Positions 11,296 through 25,170 are shown, counted from the stretch's first letter. The stretch is 64,000 nt of DNA from Hevea brasiliensis (GCF_030052815.1 NC_079499.1:101962480-102026479); one strand, 5' to 3'. Notes: generated by a model from the sequence alone, not told the origin. Program-made: numbers and translations.

Positions 11296-12734
11296 CAACT
11301 CAACTCAACTCAACTAAGCCTTTATCCCAAAAATTTGGGGTCGGCTATATGGATTCGCTTTTTCCACTCTGAACGATTTTTGGTTAAATCCTCATAAATG
11401 TTTAATGCTTCTAAGTCATGTTGTACTACTCTCCTCCAAGTTAATTTAGGTCTACCCCTTTTTTTCTTTCTATCCTCTAACCTAATGTGCTCTACTTGTC
11501 TAACTGGAGCCTCCGTATGTCTACGCTTCACATGACCAAACCACCTCAATCTCCCTTCTTTCAACTTATCTTCAATTGGCACCACTCCTACCTTTTCTCT
11601 AATACTCTCATTATGGACTTTATCTAGTCTAGTATGGCCACTCATCCACCTTAACATTCTCATCTCTGCAACTCTTATCTTAGATGCATACGACTCTTTC
11701 AGTGCCTAACACTCACTACCATATAACATAGCCGGTCATTATGGTAAAATTTTTCTTTTAATTTATTGGGAATCTTACGATCACATAAAACTCCCGTGGC
11801 ACGTCTCCACTTCAACCATCCGGCTTTAATCCTATGACTAACATCCTCCTCACATCCCCCACCTACTTGAAGAACTGAGCCTAGATATTTAAAGTGATTA
11901 CTTTGGGACAGTACCACTCCATTCAAACTAACTCCTTCCCTATCACCAGTTTGGCCTTCACTGAACTTGCAATGCATGTATTCTGTCTTTGTTCTACTTA
12001 ACTTAAAACCCTTTGACTCTAGAGTACTTCTCCAAAGTTCTAGCTTCCTATTGACTCCTTCTCGTGTCTCATCTATCAGAACAATATCATCCGCAAACAT
12101 CATGCACCAAGGAATACTCTCTTGTATATGTTTCGTCAGTTCATCTAAAACTAATGTAAAAAGATAAGAGCTTATGGCTGATCCTTGGTGTAATCCAATT
12201 GAGATCGGAAAATCACTTGTGTCCCCTCCCACTGTGCGCACAATAGTAGTTGCTCCTTCATACATATCTTTCAATACTTGTATGTACCTAATAGATACCC
12301 TCTTTTGTTCTAACACATTCCATAAGACCTCTCTTGGAACACTATCATAAGCCTTCTCCAAATCAATAAAAATCATGTGTAGATCTTTCTTCACATCTCT
12401 ATATTTCTCCATCAAGCTTCTAATGAGAAAGATCGCTTCCATAGTTGAACGACCGGGCATGAAACCAAATTGATTGAGAGAGATAGAAGTATCATGACGT
12501 AGTCGATGCTCCACAACTCTCTCCCACAACTTCATAGTATGGCTCATGAGTTTAATTCCCCTATAGTTTGAGCAACTCTGTATGTCTCCCTTATTTTTAA
12601 AAATAGGTACTAAAATACTCTTCCTCCATTCATTAGGCATTTTCTTTGAGTTTAGAATCTTATTAAATAATTTAGTTAACCATGCCACTCCCCTATCTCC
12701 CAAATACTTCCACACTTCAATTGGTATTTCATCG
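11296..12734 (-). mobile_element. 5'-truncated RTE-clade LINE with short tandem 3' tail
   Basis: On the minus strand the element starts inside the RT coding region and ends in three TTGAG units, the simple-repeat tail typical of RTE-clade LINEs rather than poly(A). Perfect 11-bp direct repeats abut both ends, which shows target-primed insertion. The 5' truncation removed the endonuclease domain. Its length is 1,439 bp. Confidence 0.88.
11322..12715 (-). pseudogene. LINE reverse transcriptase (RTE-like), C-terminal part, broken
   Basis: The frame 11699-12715 covers RT blocks: SILVPIFKNKGD and NYRGIKLMSH, then QFGFMPGRST, the FIDLEKAYDSVPR block with its catalytic Asp, GLHQGSAISSYLF, and the catalytic FADD in MMFADDIVLI. 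A frame change near 11742 and a TAG at 11706-11708, where Trp is expected, separate it from the conserved C-terminal segment at 11322-11663 (RLRWFGHVKRR, then RGRPKLTW). In an active element the protein would prime cDNA synthesis at a nicked target. Here the endonuclease is missing and the frame is broken, so it cannot act autonomously. Confidence 0.88.
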
Positions 12735-12745
12735 GGTCAAATATA
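12735..12745. repeat. Target-site duplication of the RTE LINE, right copy
   Basis: GGTCAAATATA, identical to 11285-11295. Confidence 0.88.
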
Positions 12746-13104
12746 ATATATATATTTTTAATCATTAGAACCTTAAAAGGAATATTATATGAAAATTTTC
12801 ACCATCTTCCAAGATATTCATATTCATGGATAATGTTTATATCTCACGATCTTTCAGTCTGCATCTTCAAATATTTGTTCCTATGTCCTCATCTAATTAT
12901 ACCCAACATGGATTCTTCAACACCTACTAGCGCAAAAATACAATTTCATCAACATATCATGTATTGTAAGTTACCTAAGTCAATGCAATTAGTATCATTG
13001 TATGCGCTCATAATTAATCATTAAAATGTCTAGAAAAAAAGACTAGCCTAATTCAATTATAGAAGTTAATTCAAGAAAAAAAAAGTATTTGAAACGTTAT
13101 AAGG

Positions 13105-13720
13105 ACTCCTATTTAAAATTAATGTGAGATATTAACATACCCCTTTTACCGGAATATTTGGAGTGTGAAACTGTTATGAAAAGTCCAACATTAGTTAAAA
13201 AGACTCTGATACTACCTTAAAAAAATAAACCGGGATTAATTCATTCTCAAAAGTTAGCTCAAAGGGAGAATAGTGCCTCTGACCGGAACATCTGGAGCAT
13301 GAAACTTTTATATATGGAAGGTCCAACATTGGTGGAAGAGGCTCTAATGTCATGGAAATAGACTAGGATTAACTCATCCCCAAGAATTAACTCAAAAGGA
13401 GAATAGTGCCTCTAAACGGAGCATATGAAGTGTGAAACTTTTATATATGAAAGGTCCAACATTGGTGGAAGAGGCTTTGATACTATCCTAAGGAAATGGA
13501 CTAGGATTAACTCATTTTCAAAAGTTAACTCAAAATGAGAATATTGCCTTTATAAGGGGCACATTATCCATCTCTTAAATTAATATGAGATATTAACGTA
13601 CCCCCTTGATTGGAATACCTAAGACATGAAATAGAAGGTTCAATATTAATCGAAGAGGCTCTAAGATTAAGATTAATTCATCCCCAAAAATTAACAAAAA
13701 GAAAAAAAATTTAAACTTTA
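13105..13720. repeat. Degenerate tandem repeat block (about 134-bp units)
   Basis: Units begin near 13151, 13285, 13418 and 13612 and share GGTCCAACATTGGTGGAAGA, GGATTAACTCAT and TGTGAAACTTTTATATATG with substitutions. The last spacing is longer because a segment containing GAGATATTAAC that precedes the first unit recurs before the fourth. No coding potential was seen. It resembles dispersed plant repeat DNA, but I cannot name the family. Confidence 0.75.
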
Positions 13721-14454
13721 TGAGGAGCACAATAGCCCTATCTCAAAACCGGACTCCTAACTTAACTTTTCGATCTCGCTACATAAAAAATGGAAAAACA
13801 TTTGTCATCGTTTGTTTTTTAAAAGACTTTAAATACTTGTATCTATGAATCAAACAAATAGCTTAATACACAAATCATTGAATTGTTAGCCCAATATTAA
13901 ATTGGAGTAGGCTAGTGTCTTCTGATGATTGAGTGAGTAGAAATTAAAAAAGTTAAGGGTTGTTCCAACTTATCTTTCCGAGATTGAGAAAGGAAATGAA
14001 TTAGAAAGCCATCGATGGGAATGGCTCAACAGCCCTAACTATATTATTACATGACACGTATGCATTGCTAGCTAGCTCGTGCTGCATTCAATTATTGGCA
14101 AGAACAGATAGCTTATATAACAAATCTTATATCTGTCTAATAATTCTTTTTTATATGCTTATACTTTAAGTGAATTTATATTGTATAAATTCTAATTGAT
14201 GCAATCAAAAGTTAATGGCTTAATTTCACTTATCATATTTTTATTTTAAGGGTTTTTTTTTTTTACCCTTTTTAATTTTTATTTTTTCACAAAAATACTT
14301 AAATTTTAATTTAATATCATCCTAAATTTCTCTAATCATATTTTGTTGGGTACTTCCACCATAAGCTAATTTGAACATGCTTTAGACACAATATATATTG
14401 ATATTATCTATCCAAAATTGAGTCAAATAGTTAGTGCTTAAATGAAAAATCCAA
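13721..14454. other. Intergenic, nothing recognised
   Basis: AT-rich sequence with no domain-bearing frame, no clear repeat structure and no RNA gene that I could identify. Confidence 0.6.
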
Positions 14455-14992
14455 TGTGACGATCAGAGTGTTAATGTTTAGTTAAAGAGTCAAAAATAGT
14501 AAAGGAGCTTATGCTCGAACCAAATAGAGCGAGCAAAATTAATTCGGACAATTCAAATCGAGTAGAAGAATGCTCGATAGCCAAGTCGGAATAGAAGAGT
14601 GCTCAGGCAACCTAGACCGAGCAGAAGAAGAGATTGATGACATGTAGACGATCGCTCAGTGAGCATCAACTATACCCAGTGCCAGCAGTGTCGGTTAATG
14701 ATAAAGTCGTATCTTCAGGAGGAAATCTCGGACGTTAACTTAATAGTCGAGAATCACGCAGATAGCTATAATGTCTACTTAGCATTTGATTTATAAATAT
14801 GAGAAACAACCATTAATCAAGTATATTTATTCTGCTGAATTTTCTACAGTACTCTTTACTTTCACAACTTTCTATTCTTAATAAGTATTACTAACTTGAG
14901 CATTTAAGTAACTGGTCAATGAGTTACCGACTTTACTATTTCTTTTTATCTACAGTCTTACTTGACATTTGGACTGATCTTCAGAGGCTCAT

Positions 14993-14998
<6 letters not shown>
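14455..14998 (+). mobile_element. Possible solo LTR or LTR fragment
   Basis: This stretch is less AT-rich than its surroundings and repeats the word GCTCG/CGAGC. A TATA-like ATTTATAAATATGAG at about 14789 is followed by a pyrimidine-rich leader-like segment, the arrangement seen in plant gypsy LTRs. I could not define TG/CA ends or a target duplication, so this is tentative. Confidence 0.35.
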
Positions 14999-14999
<1 letters not shown>

Positions 15000-15049
<50 letters not shown>

Positions 15050-15062
15050 TACACACATACAC
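15000..15062. repeat. Compound (AT)n(AC)n microsatellite
   Basis: About 20 AT units are followed by interrupted AC units. Confidence 0.95.
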
Positions 15063-16614
15063 CACCTGGAGAGAATAGTCTCTCTCCCTTATTTTTAATA
15101 AATGAGATCACTTATCTCTCAAATTTTTTTCTCTCTCATCACATGCATTTTTTAGATAGCAGAGAGACTGTTCTTTCCAAGTAGTAGAAGGAGAAATATT
15201 TTTTATTATGTGTAATGTCTAGATTAGCTTCTGGATGAATATCCAACGACATCTGATCAGAGAGGTATTGCGTGATATTAAATTAAAACTTGAGTATTTT
15301 TGTGATACAAACTAAAATTAATGGACGATGATGAAATAATTTCAAAGTTAAGGGATGAGAGATGAAATTAAGCAAAAAATAATTGAGATTGATTTTTTTT
15401 TTCTTAAATTAAACTTAAAATTTGAAGAAGTGGATGGTTAGATACTAGCAGTGATCGAAGCCTCAATTCATTAATTTTAGCCACATGCATGCTTATTATT
15501 AGTAATGATTTGCATGCATATATTCAACATTTATTACCGGAGAGTGACAGCGTTATTTCCTAGTTGGGAAGCTAGAATTGTATTATTATTATTATTAGTG
15601 CTACACAATTTTTTTATATATATTATATTAAATTTATTTTTCAGTCTAATTAATAATAAGCCATTACTGCTATATAGTATATATTGTTGATTTTCTTGTG
15701 TTAGAGGCTTTGAATTTTCAGGTACGCATGATAATGTTCCATCAATAAAATTTAATAGTGTGACTTATTTTTTTGACTTTTAATAATTTAATCTCTTTTA
15801 TAAGATATAAAATAAAATAAAATAAAATATTTTCGTTATTGCTAATTCCAATAATTAAGTTATAAGACAAAGAGAAATAAGCTTATCATTGACGTAATCA
15901 TTTTCGTCAATAAGCTCATTTGTCTTATTTTTTCAACAAAATCAAATATTTTATCTATTTTTTTTTTAGTTTTCTTATTTTTGCAGATTTTTTTATTTAT
16001 TAATATTATTATTTACATAATGAGAGTTTTATACTCTTTATATATTAGTTTTCTTTTTCTTTATTGTGATAGCTTTTAATTGTTGATAGATGAATAGATT
16101 GTAGTATTTATTCAGTACAATTACTTAAGATTATTTATCATATGATATGCATCTGAACTCTCAAAACAACGCCAAGCCACAATTGTTAGTGCTTTTAAAA
16201 AATAATTTTATTATAATATTTTATATTTAAGAAATAAATTTATTGTAAATATTAGATTTTCTTACTCGATTTTAAATATTAAATTTTCTTACCCGCTATA
16301 TAATGAGTTTAAAAGATAATATATATACAATAAATTTATCTATTAAACATATAAACTATATATATTATATTTTAAGGTTATAATAGATGAAGTTTACGCT
16401 GAGAATAATTTTAGAGAGATAATAATTTATTTGCTTAAAAAAGAAATTATGCCGCACTTCACTGTATCAAGTACCACTACTAATTAATTATAACGGTATA
16501 GAATTTCCAGCTAACTCACATCTGCAAAGTGCAAAGATATCCATTGATCATATGTACAAATCAAAGACAAACAAGGTTCATTTAAACACACCATGATAAG
16601 CTAGTTTGATGTAA
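15063..16614. other. Intergenic 3' flank of the BAHD gene, nothing recognised
   Basis: AT-rich and non-coding as far as I can see. The part next to 16614 should contain the 3' UTR of the minus-strand acyltransferase, but no polyadenylation site can be fixed from sequence alone. Confidence 0.6.
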
Positions 16615-19600
16615 TTATTGGTTAAGATAATCATCACAATTCAAGGGCTTAAAAAAATGAGCAGCCTCAGCCTCCAAGAATTCAAGTTGCTCTCTGAAAA
16701 GGTGCATATACAATACCCAGTCACCGTTCTCCCCCGGACTTGTCATCGGCATAACATATCCGGTGTTGCCTCCCCAAGGAAAATGATAAGACCCAAAAAC
16801 AGGCACACCCCACCCAAAATCCAACTTCGAAACTGGAAACCTTTGCCCTGATGAGATCACAAAGGCTGGTCCATCATACCTAGCTCTAGTATATATTTTA
16901 GCCACTACTGACACGGGCCTATGAGCCTCTACCCAATCAATCAGCGCCCAGAAATGCTCCTTTGTCGCTGCTTTTTCCAAGCAGTTATGGACATTATTTG
17001 CCACCCTACTCAATGGAAGTTCAGTAAGTTCTTCAACTCTCTTGCAAACATAAGGAAGGGAAAGCACATTTCCGAAGTATGTAGCCATTTGTATTGCCTT
17101 CTCAGGAGTTGTTTTATCACTTAATCTACTCCTCCCATCCACAACAATCCCCATTTTTGATATCTTTGTTCTTTCAGTAGTGCTATTTTCTTCGTTACTA
17201 GCACATTTGGCGATTAATTGCCACAGGAATGCACTGAATGACTCAAGCTTAGTCCTCTTGTACCCATTAGAGCTAGCAAGCGACTGTAGTCGAGTAAGCT
17301 CGTGGGCTTTAACATAATATATTCGACTTATGAGATGATCGTCAGGATTGGCCTCAGGCTGATCTTTGGGAGGTAAGAATGAGGAGATGGGCACAAACAT
17401 TTCGTCTATAGAAGGGTCGAAGCAACCAGCAGAAAGTCTAGGGCTTAGCAAAGATCGCCTGAAGGATGGGAGGATTGATATTGGCTTTGATTGAGCTGTC
17501 TCTGCCCATGATACAAGAAACATGTTGGTTGAGTAGGCATCTGCTATGCGGTGGTCGAAGGTGCATGCCACTACAAGACCTCCACATTTCAGTTCTGTTG
17601 CCTGAAAAGAATAGAGATTAATTCTTTGGTAGACCATACAAATTAAAACAAAATGGTTAATTAGAACTTAATTATTATTATTTTTACCCTTAAATAATAT
17701 ATAAAAGCAAGTATATATATGACAAGATATTTAACATTGACATGGTGTGAAAAGTCACCATGTACATTGCATTCTCACAAATAATTCAAATAATTAATTT
17801 CTTATAAGGATGATTAATTAAGGAGCGTTCACCTACGCTGGCACACACATATAGACTGTCTACCAAGACTTTACAGTTCAACTACTCAAGACTGCATACC
17901 AAGTCTTTTAATTAATTAAATTAATTATAGTTTTGTTAGTTACGCACGCAAAAACTAAAGTAAAAGTATGAATATTTTAGATTAGGCTAATGCTACTCGT
18001 CAAGTTTTCTTAAACTTATGGTAATAAACTTAGGCTGCATAATTAATAATTAATTCCTCTCTTATATATAAGTGCATGTACTCATAAGGATAAAAATAAT
18101 AAATTTTGATTTTCAAAAAATATTTAATTATCTCACTGATTAGTTTACAATTTTATTAGTTGACAATTTTTACTTCTTATTTGATGGGTACTTTGATCTT
18201 AGATGAGTCCCTTACGAATCTCCCCTCTCTAATTTTATATGATATTAACGGATTTATTTATTGTGTTTGGTTTGTTTTGAAAATTTTAACAAATCTCAAA
18301 GGTGTTTGATTTGATTTATAAGTCGGTCAAATAAATTTATAAGTAAAAAGTTATAAAAGTAGATTAATATTTGATTGACTTAAAAGTTAAAAAATTATTT
18401 AAAATAAGTCAGAGATTATAAATAAGATTACTTATAACTTATCTATTTATTTTAAAATTACTCTTTGATCAAGTAAAATATTATATTACCTAACCAGTTT
18501 TTAAAAATATCTAACACTATCATAATTTTTACAATTACAACAAATATTTAAATTATTTAAAAGTTAATTTTAAATAATTTTATCAAATAATTAACTATTT
18601 ATTTTTAAGTTTATTTATAAGTTAAAAGTAAGTAACCAAACCTAACACTCTTTAAGTTTCATAAAATAAAATAATAAAAAAATTATTGACATTAATTAAA
18701 AAATTATTTTAAAAAAATCAACTATCTAGATAGATTATTTGTCAATATTTTGTCATTGTTATAGTAGATTTTGTCAATGTGAATCTCTTTTCTTTGACAT
18801 TGCTTATCCTTCAAATTTACGCATGCGCTGCCAACTTAATGGCAATCTATGAATTATCTATTTTTTGTTTAAAAAAAATAAAATGACACTCAAATAAATT
18901 TATAAATTTATCCATATTTAGTAATTAATGGTAATAATAATTTTATATATTTTTAGATAAAATAAAACATAGATAATTAGATATAGCACTTAAGTTATAA
19001 GTGTTTCTGAATTTACTTATGATTATTTTTTTTTTCTAAAATGATTCTAATTTTTAATTTCTTATTAATATTATTTTAGTTTTTAAAAAATTAAATTAAT
19101 TTTTATCAGAGTTAAATATTAATATTAAAAATATAAATAAATTTTAATTCTTAATTTTTTAACTTTCTATCAAACACATCCTAATATTACCGTAAGATGG
19201 AAGCAAACCTAATAGCCCACAAGAGGAAACATTGAAAAAAAAAAAAAAAAAAGACATTTAAGGTTACAGTCTTGCAGACCTGAACAGAAAGCACACCATT
19301 CTTCTTCCTAGGCACAAGTTTACCTTCTACACTCTCATCAGGGTTATAAAAGTTGAGGTCTTTAAGCTCAATATCAGCAAAAGCCTCAGAGAAGTCCACA
19401 CCACGGTTGTTGCACAGAAGCTCAGGCTCACCCAAAGGATTGGCTACAACCTCACCAGCAAAGGCATAGTAGGACACCAGAACTTGAGCCATGGCCTTCT
19501 TCAGAACCCCAACCATGGACCCAAAACTCACCATTGGATTGATGTCCTTCTGTGACTTGTAACAGAGGAAAACACCAACATCAAGTGGAGGAAGAAGCAA

Positions 19601-19708
19601 ATCCAGGTTGGAGAGTGGCAACCAATGCTCTTGCAGTGGTAGTACTGCTGCCACCACCTCCTTCCTGATCACCGTGACTGTGAAATTGGCTTCTCCTCCA
19701 GAACCCAT
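16615..19708 (-). CDS. BAHD acyltransferase, coniferyl alcohol acyltransferase-like
   Basis: BAHD enzymes are soluble acyl-CoA-dependent transferases that acylate alcohols and amines. This one most resembles the coniferyl alcohol/hydroxycinnamoyl transferase side of the family; the substrate is inferred. Exon 1 is 19280-19708 (143 codons), the intron is 17602-19279 (GT...AG, phase 0), and exon 2 is 16615-17601 ending in TAA. This predicts 471 residues, within the family range. The catalytic HRIAD (HxxxD) lies at residues 160-164 at the start of exon 2, and the structural DFGWG lies at 404-408. The start is the first in-frame ATG; open sequence upstream of it has no Met. No stop or frameshift was seen, so it may be functional. 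Its 5' end overlaps the left border of a 2,566-bp tandem duplication, which leaves this copy complete. Confidence 0.87.
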
Positions 19709-22103
19709 ATTATTTCTTGAAATGAAATCAATATGGTTGATGAATATGTTAGTGATGAGAGACGCTTGTGAATTTATAGGCAAATTATTCTGCTTAAGAC
19801 TTATTCTTGTAGATCCTTGTATTTCATTGGGGAGAAGGTTGCCATCCAGCAACCAATCCCATTTAAAAAAAAAAAAAAAAATTAAATGATCAATTCAAAG
19901 ACTCGGTCCGGTTTTGGACTAGTACCAATTCCAAACTGGTGGCTTCAACGTAGATGGTTTGATCGTAAACCAAACCATTGGATCCTGGTTTCTTATGGTA
20001 TCGGTTCGGTTTCAATCCAAAGTATAGCCATTCAGAATTTGATTTCAGTTTAGTCTTATTTTGATTTGTGGTTTGGTCTGATTTCAATTTCAACTTGATT
20101 TAATTTTGAATTGGACAAAATTATTTTTCAAAATTAAGAAAAATGAATTGTGTATTTAAAAAAAAATAATATCTATTTTTAATATAAATATAGAATTAAA
20201 AAAATTGAAAGATATATAATATTAATTATAGAAATTATTATTATATATATTAATTATAAAGATAGCAAAAGGAAATATATATATATTTTTTCCAATAAAA
20301 AGAAAAAATTACATTATATTTTTTACATCTAGAAACTTCAATTGAAATAATTTAAATAATTAATTAAATTTAATTTTAATTATTTAATATTCGATGAAAT
20401 TGTATAAAATGACATAATTTAGACAGAGGCGTACATGAAATCATCAAAATCGATGAAATCGGTGAAATCGTATTAATTAATTTGATTCAAATTTTATGAA
20501 TTTCATTTAAATTATATTAGTTATGAGTTTATAATCGATATATTTTAATTTAATTTTAATTTTGAAAATTATTATGTAATTCGAACCGATAATTATTAAA
20601 AATAATGAATAAGCTTTAGTTCATGCACTGATTTATTTTTTTAAAAAAATAATTTAATTTAAAGTAAATAAGCTTAAGTTATAATATTTATTTATAAATC
20701 AGAAAATGAAAAATTCCATATTAAATTAAGTATCCACAATATTGAAATTAAAATCTAGTGGATTCATGGCTGTTCTACACCATTGAAGATATAGTTGAAT
20801 GGATATTCAATAAGGCATGCACATGCTTCCGCACGGATATTCTGTTATTTAGCTTAAATTAGGCATTGTTGCATGTGAGTTGTTTGGTTCTTTTGGTAGA
20901 AATGTTTACGGTTCGTTTTTTAAAAAAATGAATTAAATAGCTATATTTGCAATTTATTTGCCAACATATAAATTTTTATTTTTACATAAATTAAAGAATC
21001 GATAACATTGAATATAATATAATTTTAAAGCTATGTATGCACTCAGTATTTCATATGTAATTACTCAGCATTTCATATGTAACTATAGGAGCTTATCTTT
21101 TATTCAGTTCTCTTAATTTAATATCCATTAGAGAGCTCAATTTAAGCCTGTACTTAAATTCAAGTGCAGAAACCAGCGAGATAGATCAACTCAAAGTCAT
21201 GTCTCATCCCGATTTTCCATAACTATAAGGACCAGGTCCCAACGAGACAAGTTTAAGTTGCGTCTATTCATCCACTCCATATCCATAACATACTCCACAT
21301 TTAAGCACAAACACATATAACTCTAAATTATCCTTAGGCAATAGCCACAAATGATTAACAGGAAATAAATATGCAGCAAAAGAGTGCTCATATATATTTA
21401 ACTACTTATGTATATATGTTTATGCGGATGCATGAACATGTCAAACATAATTAAGTAATAATATTAAAATTACAAATATGATCAATATTTAACTCACATT
21501 GTGACCCAACGCTTGTTGATTCTGCTGAAAAGAAAAAGATGGTTGATTCAGATCACCTAAGCAAACATACCAAAGAAATATAAAAAATAAACCAACAATA
21601 ATTAATCAAAGAAAGAAAATGCTTCTTAAGTTCATGCCGAAAATTTGGTAGAGTGTCCCTTACACTTAGGACCTAACCTTCTTGTAAGAAAACACAATTT
21701 TTATCTCAATGATTCGAAGGCCTCAGGCCCACAACACAACGCCCATTTAGGGCTTGCCAAAATCGATTAATTAGTGTTATTGCTCAACTTCAGCTTAGGG
21801 GCTTAAAATTTACTATTATCCAAAAATATTTAATTTATTTTTAAAAATTCTATAAATATTTCTAGAGGTCCTTAATAATATTATCTTAATATTTCAATTA
21901 ACATGACTGCATTTTATATGCCCATAAATATTTTATTAATTATCAAACTATAGCTCAACTTAAGGCAAAAAGAGCAAATTTACATTTGGGGTTGCCTATG
22001 CTAATTCTAACACCTAGAACATGTCTGTGGCATTTGAAAATAGTAGGAATGACTGTAATATTAACCTGCTTTGGAGATGGAGCCCAAAGTCAGCGCGTCC
22101 AGA
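19538..22103. repeat. 2,566-bp tandem duplication, unit A
   Basis: It runs from codon 57 of BAHD exon 1 (minus strand) through the whole upstream region. It matches 22104-24669 at a constant offset of 2,566 bp at both ends, with about 16 single-base differences noticed by eye. It contains repeat-derived sequence near 19900-20100 (rich in CGGTTTGG-like words) and otherwise AT-rich DNA. Confidence 0.95.
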
Positions 22104-22274
22104 ATTGATGTCCTTCTGTGACTTGTAACAGAGGAAAACACCAACATCAAGTGGAGGAAGAAGCAAATCCAGGTTGGAGAGTGGCAACCAATGCTCTTGC
22201 AGTGGTAGTACTGCTGCCACCACCTCCTTCCTGATCACCGTGACTGTGAAATTGGCTTCTCCTCCAGAACCCAT
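22104..22274 (-). pseudogene. Truncated BAHD exon 1 copy (57 codons)
   Basis: The ATG at 22272-22274 heads the same first 57 residues as the intact gene. It then leaves the homologous sequence at the duplication border and reads SGRADF and so on to a stop at 22014. It lacks HxxxD and everything downstream, so it cannot encode an acyltransferase. It keeps a full copy of the upstream region, so it could still be transcribed. Confidence 0.9.
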
Positions 22275-24669
22275 ATTATTTCTTGAAATGAAATCAATAT
22301 GGTTGATGAATATGTTAGTGATGAGAGACGCTTGTGAATTTATAGGCAAATTATTCTGCTTAAGACTTATTCTTGTAGATCCTTGTATTTCATTGGGGAG
22401 AAGGTTGCCATCCAGCAACCAATCCCATTTAAAAAAAAAAAAAAAAAAATAAATGATCAATTCAAAGACTCGGTCCGGTTTTGGACTAGTACCAATTCCA
22501 AACTGGTGGCTTCAACGTAGATGGTTTGATCGTAAACCAAACCATTGGATCCTGGTTTCTTATGGTATCGGTTCGGTTTCAATCCAAAGTATAGCCATTC
22601 AGAATTTGATTTCAGTTTAGTCTTATTTTGATTTGTGGTTTGGTCTGATTTCAATTTCAACTTGATTTAATTTTGAATTGGACAAAATTATTTTTCAAAA
22701 TTAAGAAAAATGAATTGTGTATTTAAAAAAAAATAATATCTATTTTTAATATAAATATAGAATTAAAAAAATTGAAAGATATATAATATTAATTATAGAA
22801 ATTATTATTATATATATTAATTATAAAGATAGCAAAAGGAAATATATATATATTTTTTCCAATAAAAAGAAAAAATTACATTATATTTTTTACATCTAGA
22901 AACTTCAATTGAAATAATTTAAATAATTAATTAAATTTAATTTTAATTATTTAATATTCGATGAAATTGTATAAAATGACATAATTTAGACAGAGGCGTA
23001 CATGAAATCATCAAAATCGATGAAATCGGTGAAATCGTATTAATTAATTTGATTCAAATTTTATGAATTTCATTTAAATTATATTAGTTATGAGTTTATA
23101 ATCGATATATTTTAATTTAATTTTAATTTTGAAAATTATTATGTAATTCGAACCGATAATTATTAAAAATAATGAATATGCTTTAGTTCATGCACTGATT
23201 TATTTTTTTAAAAAATTAATTTAATTTAAAGTAAATAAGCTTAAGTTATAATATTTATTTATAAATCAGAAAATGAAAAATTCCATATTAAATTAAGTAT
23301 CCACAATATTGAAATTAAAATCTAGTGGATTCATGGCTGTTCTACACCATTGAAGATATAGTTGAATGGATATTCAATAAGGCATGCACATGCTTCCGCA
23401 CGGATATTCTGTTATTTAGCTTAAATTAGGCATTGTTGCATGTGAGTTGTTTGGTTCTTTTGGTAGAAATGTTTACGGTGCGTTTTTTAAAAAAATGAAT
23501 TAAATAGCTATATTTGCAATTTATTTGCCAACATATAAATTTTTATTTTTACATAAATTAAAGAATCGATAACATTGAATATAATATAATTTTAAAGCTA
23601 TGTATGCACTCAGTATTTCATATGTAATTACTCAGCATTTCATATGTAACTATAGGAGCTTACTTTTATTCAGTTCTCTTAATTTAATATCTATTAGAGA
23701 GCTCAATTTAAGCCTGTACTTAAATTCAAGTGCGGAAACCAGCGAGATAGATCAACTCAAAGTCATATCTCATCCCGATTTTCCATAACTATAAGGACCA
23801 GGTCCCAACGAGACAAGTTTAAGTTGCGTCTATTCATCCACTCCATATCCATAACATACTCCACATTTAAGCACAAACACATATAACTCTAAATTATCCT
23901 TAGGCAATAGCCACAAATGATTAACAGGAAATAAATATGCAGCAAAAGAGTGCTCATATATATTTAACTACTTATGTATATATGTTTATGCGGATGCATG
24001 AACATGTCAAACATAATTAAGTAATAATATTGAAATTACAAATATGATCAATATTTAACTCACATTGTGACCCAACGCTTGTTGATTCTGCTGAAAAGAA
24101 AAAGATGGTTGATTCAGATCACCTAAGCAAACATACCAAAGAAATATAAAAAATAAACCAACAATAATTAATCAAAGAAAGAAAATACTTCTTAAGTTCA
24201 TGCCGAAAATTTGGTAGAGTGTCCCTTACACTTAGTACCTAACCTTCTTGTAAGAAAACACAATTTTTATCTCAATGATTCAAAGGCCTCAGGCCCACAA
24301 CACAACGCCCATTTAGGACTTGCCAAAATCGATTAACTAGTGTTATTGCTCAACTTCAGCTTAGGGGCTTAAAATTTACTATTATCCAAAAATATTTAAT
24401 TTATTTTTAAAAATTCTATAAATATTTCTAGAGGTCCTTAATAATATTATCTTAATATTTCAATTAACATGACTGCATTTTATATGCCCATAAATATTTT
24501 ATTAATTATCAAACTATAGCTCAACTTAAGGCAAAAAGAGCAAATTTACATTTGGGGTTGCCTATGCTAATTCTAACACCTAGAACATGTCTGTGACATT
24601 TGAAAATAGTAGGAATGACTGTAATATTAACCTGCTTTCGAGATGGACCCCAAAGTCAGCGCGTCCAGA
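22104..24669. repeat. 2,566-bp tandem duplication, unit B
   Basis: Second copy of 19538-22103. It ends in GCGTCCAGA like unit A and then continues into unique sequence (CCAAAATG). The junction between units joins GCGTCCAGA to ATTGATG with essentially no microhomology. Confidence 0.95.
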
Positions 24670-25119
24670 CCAAAATGTAGTCCTGAGAATCAGTGGAATT
24701 TTTATGAAAAGAAAGTACCTACACCTTGTCCAAAGCATAAAAGGTTAGAATATAATTTTATTTAACCCAAAAGACAGGTTTAAAGACCCGAAATCTCACT
24801 AGTAAGCTCGTGGTCTCAAAAATTTTTTTGTGTAAAAAATTCTCAAATTGGTATCGTTTTGAAGCACTCAGAGTGTATAACGCGCTAGTATACTCGGATT
24901 TTTTAGAAAAAATTTTGGTTTGGGAGAAATTTGTCCAGAAGTTAAAATACGCTAAAACTTTCAAAGCTCGATTCGCGCAAATCGGGAAATGATACCACAC
25001 AAACTTGGTATCTATGCAATGCTTATGAGGCGATGAGCATCTTGATATCAAGAATGCTGAAAAAGGTGACCAGAAAAGAGAGATATGGCCAAAAAAAAAG
25101 GAAGGAAAGGAAAAAGAAA

Positions 25120-25170
<51 letters not shown>

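Noticed and set aside
19864..19881. Poly(A) run next to the BAHD start, suggesting a retrocopy
   Set aside because: The gene has an intron and the run lies upstream of the start, so it is not a retrocopy tail.
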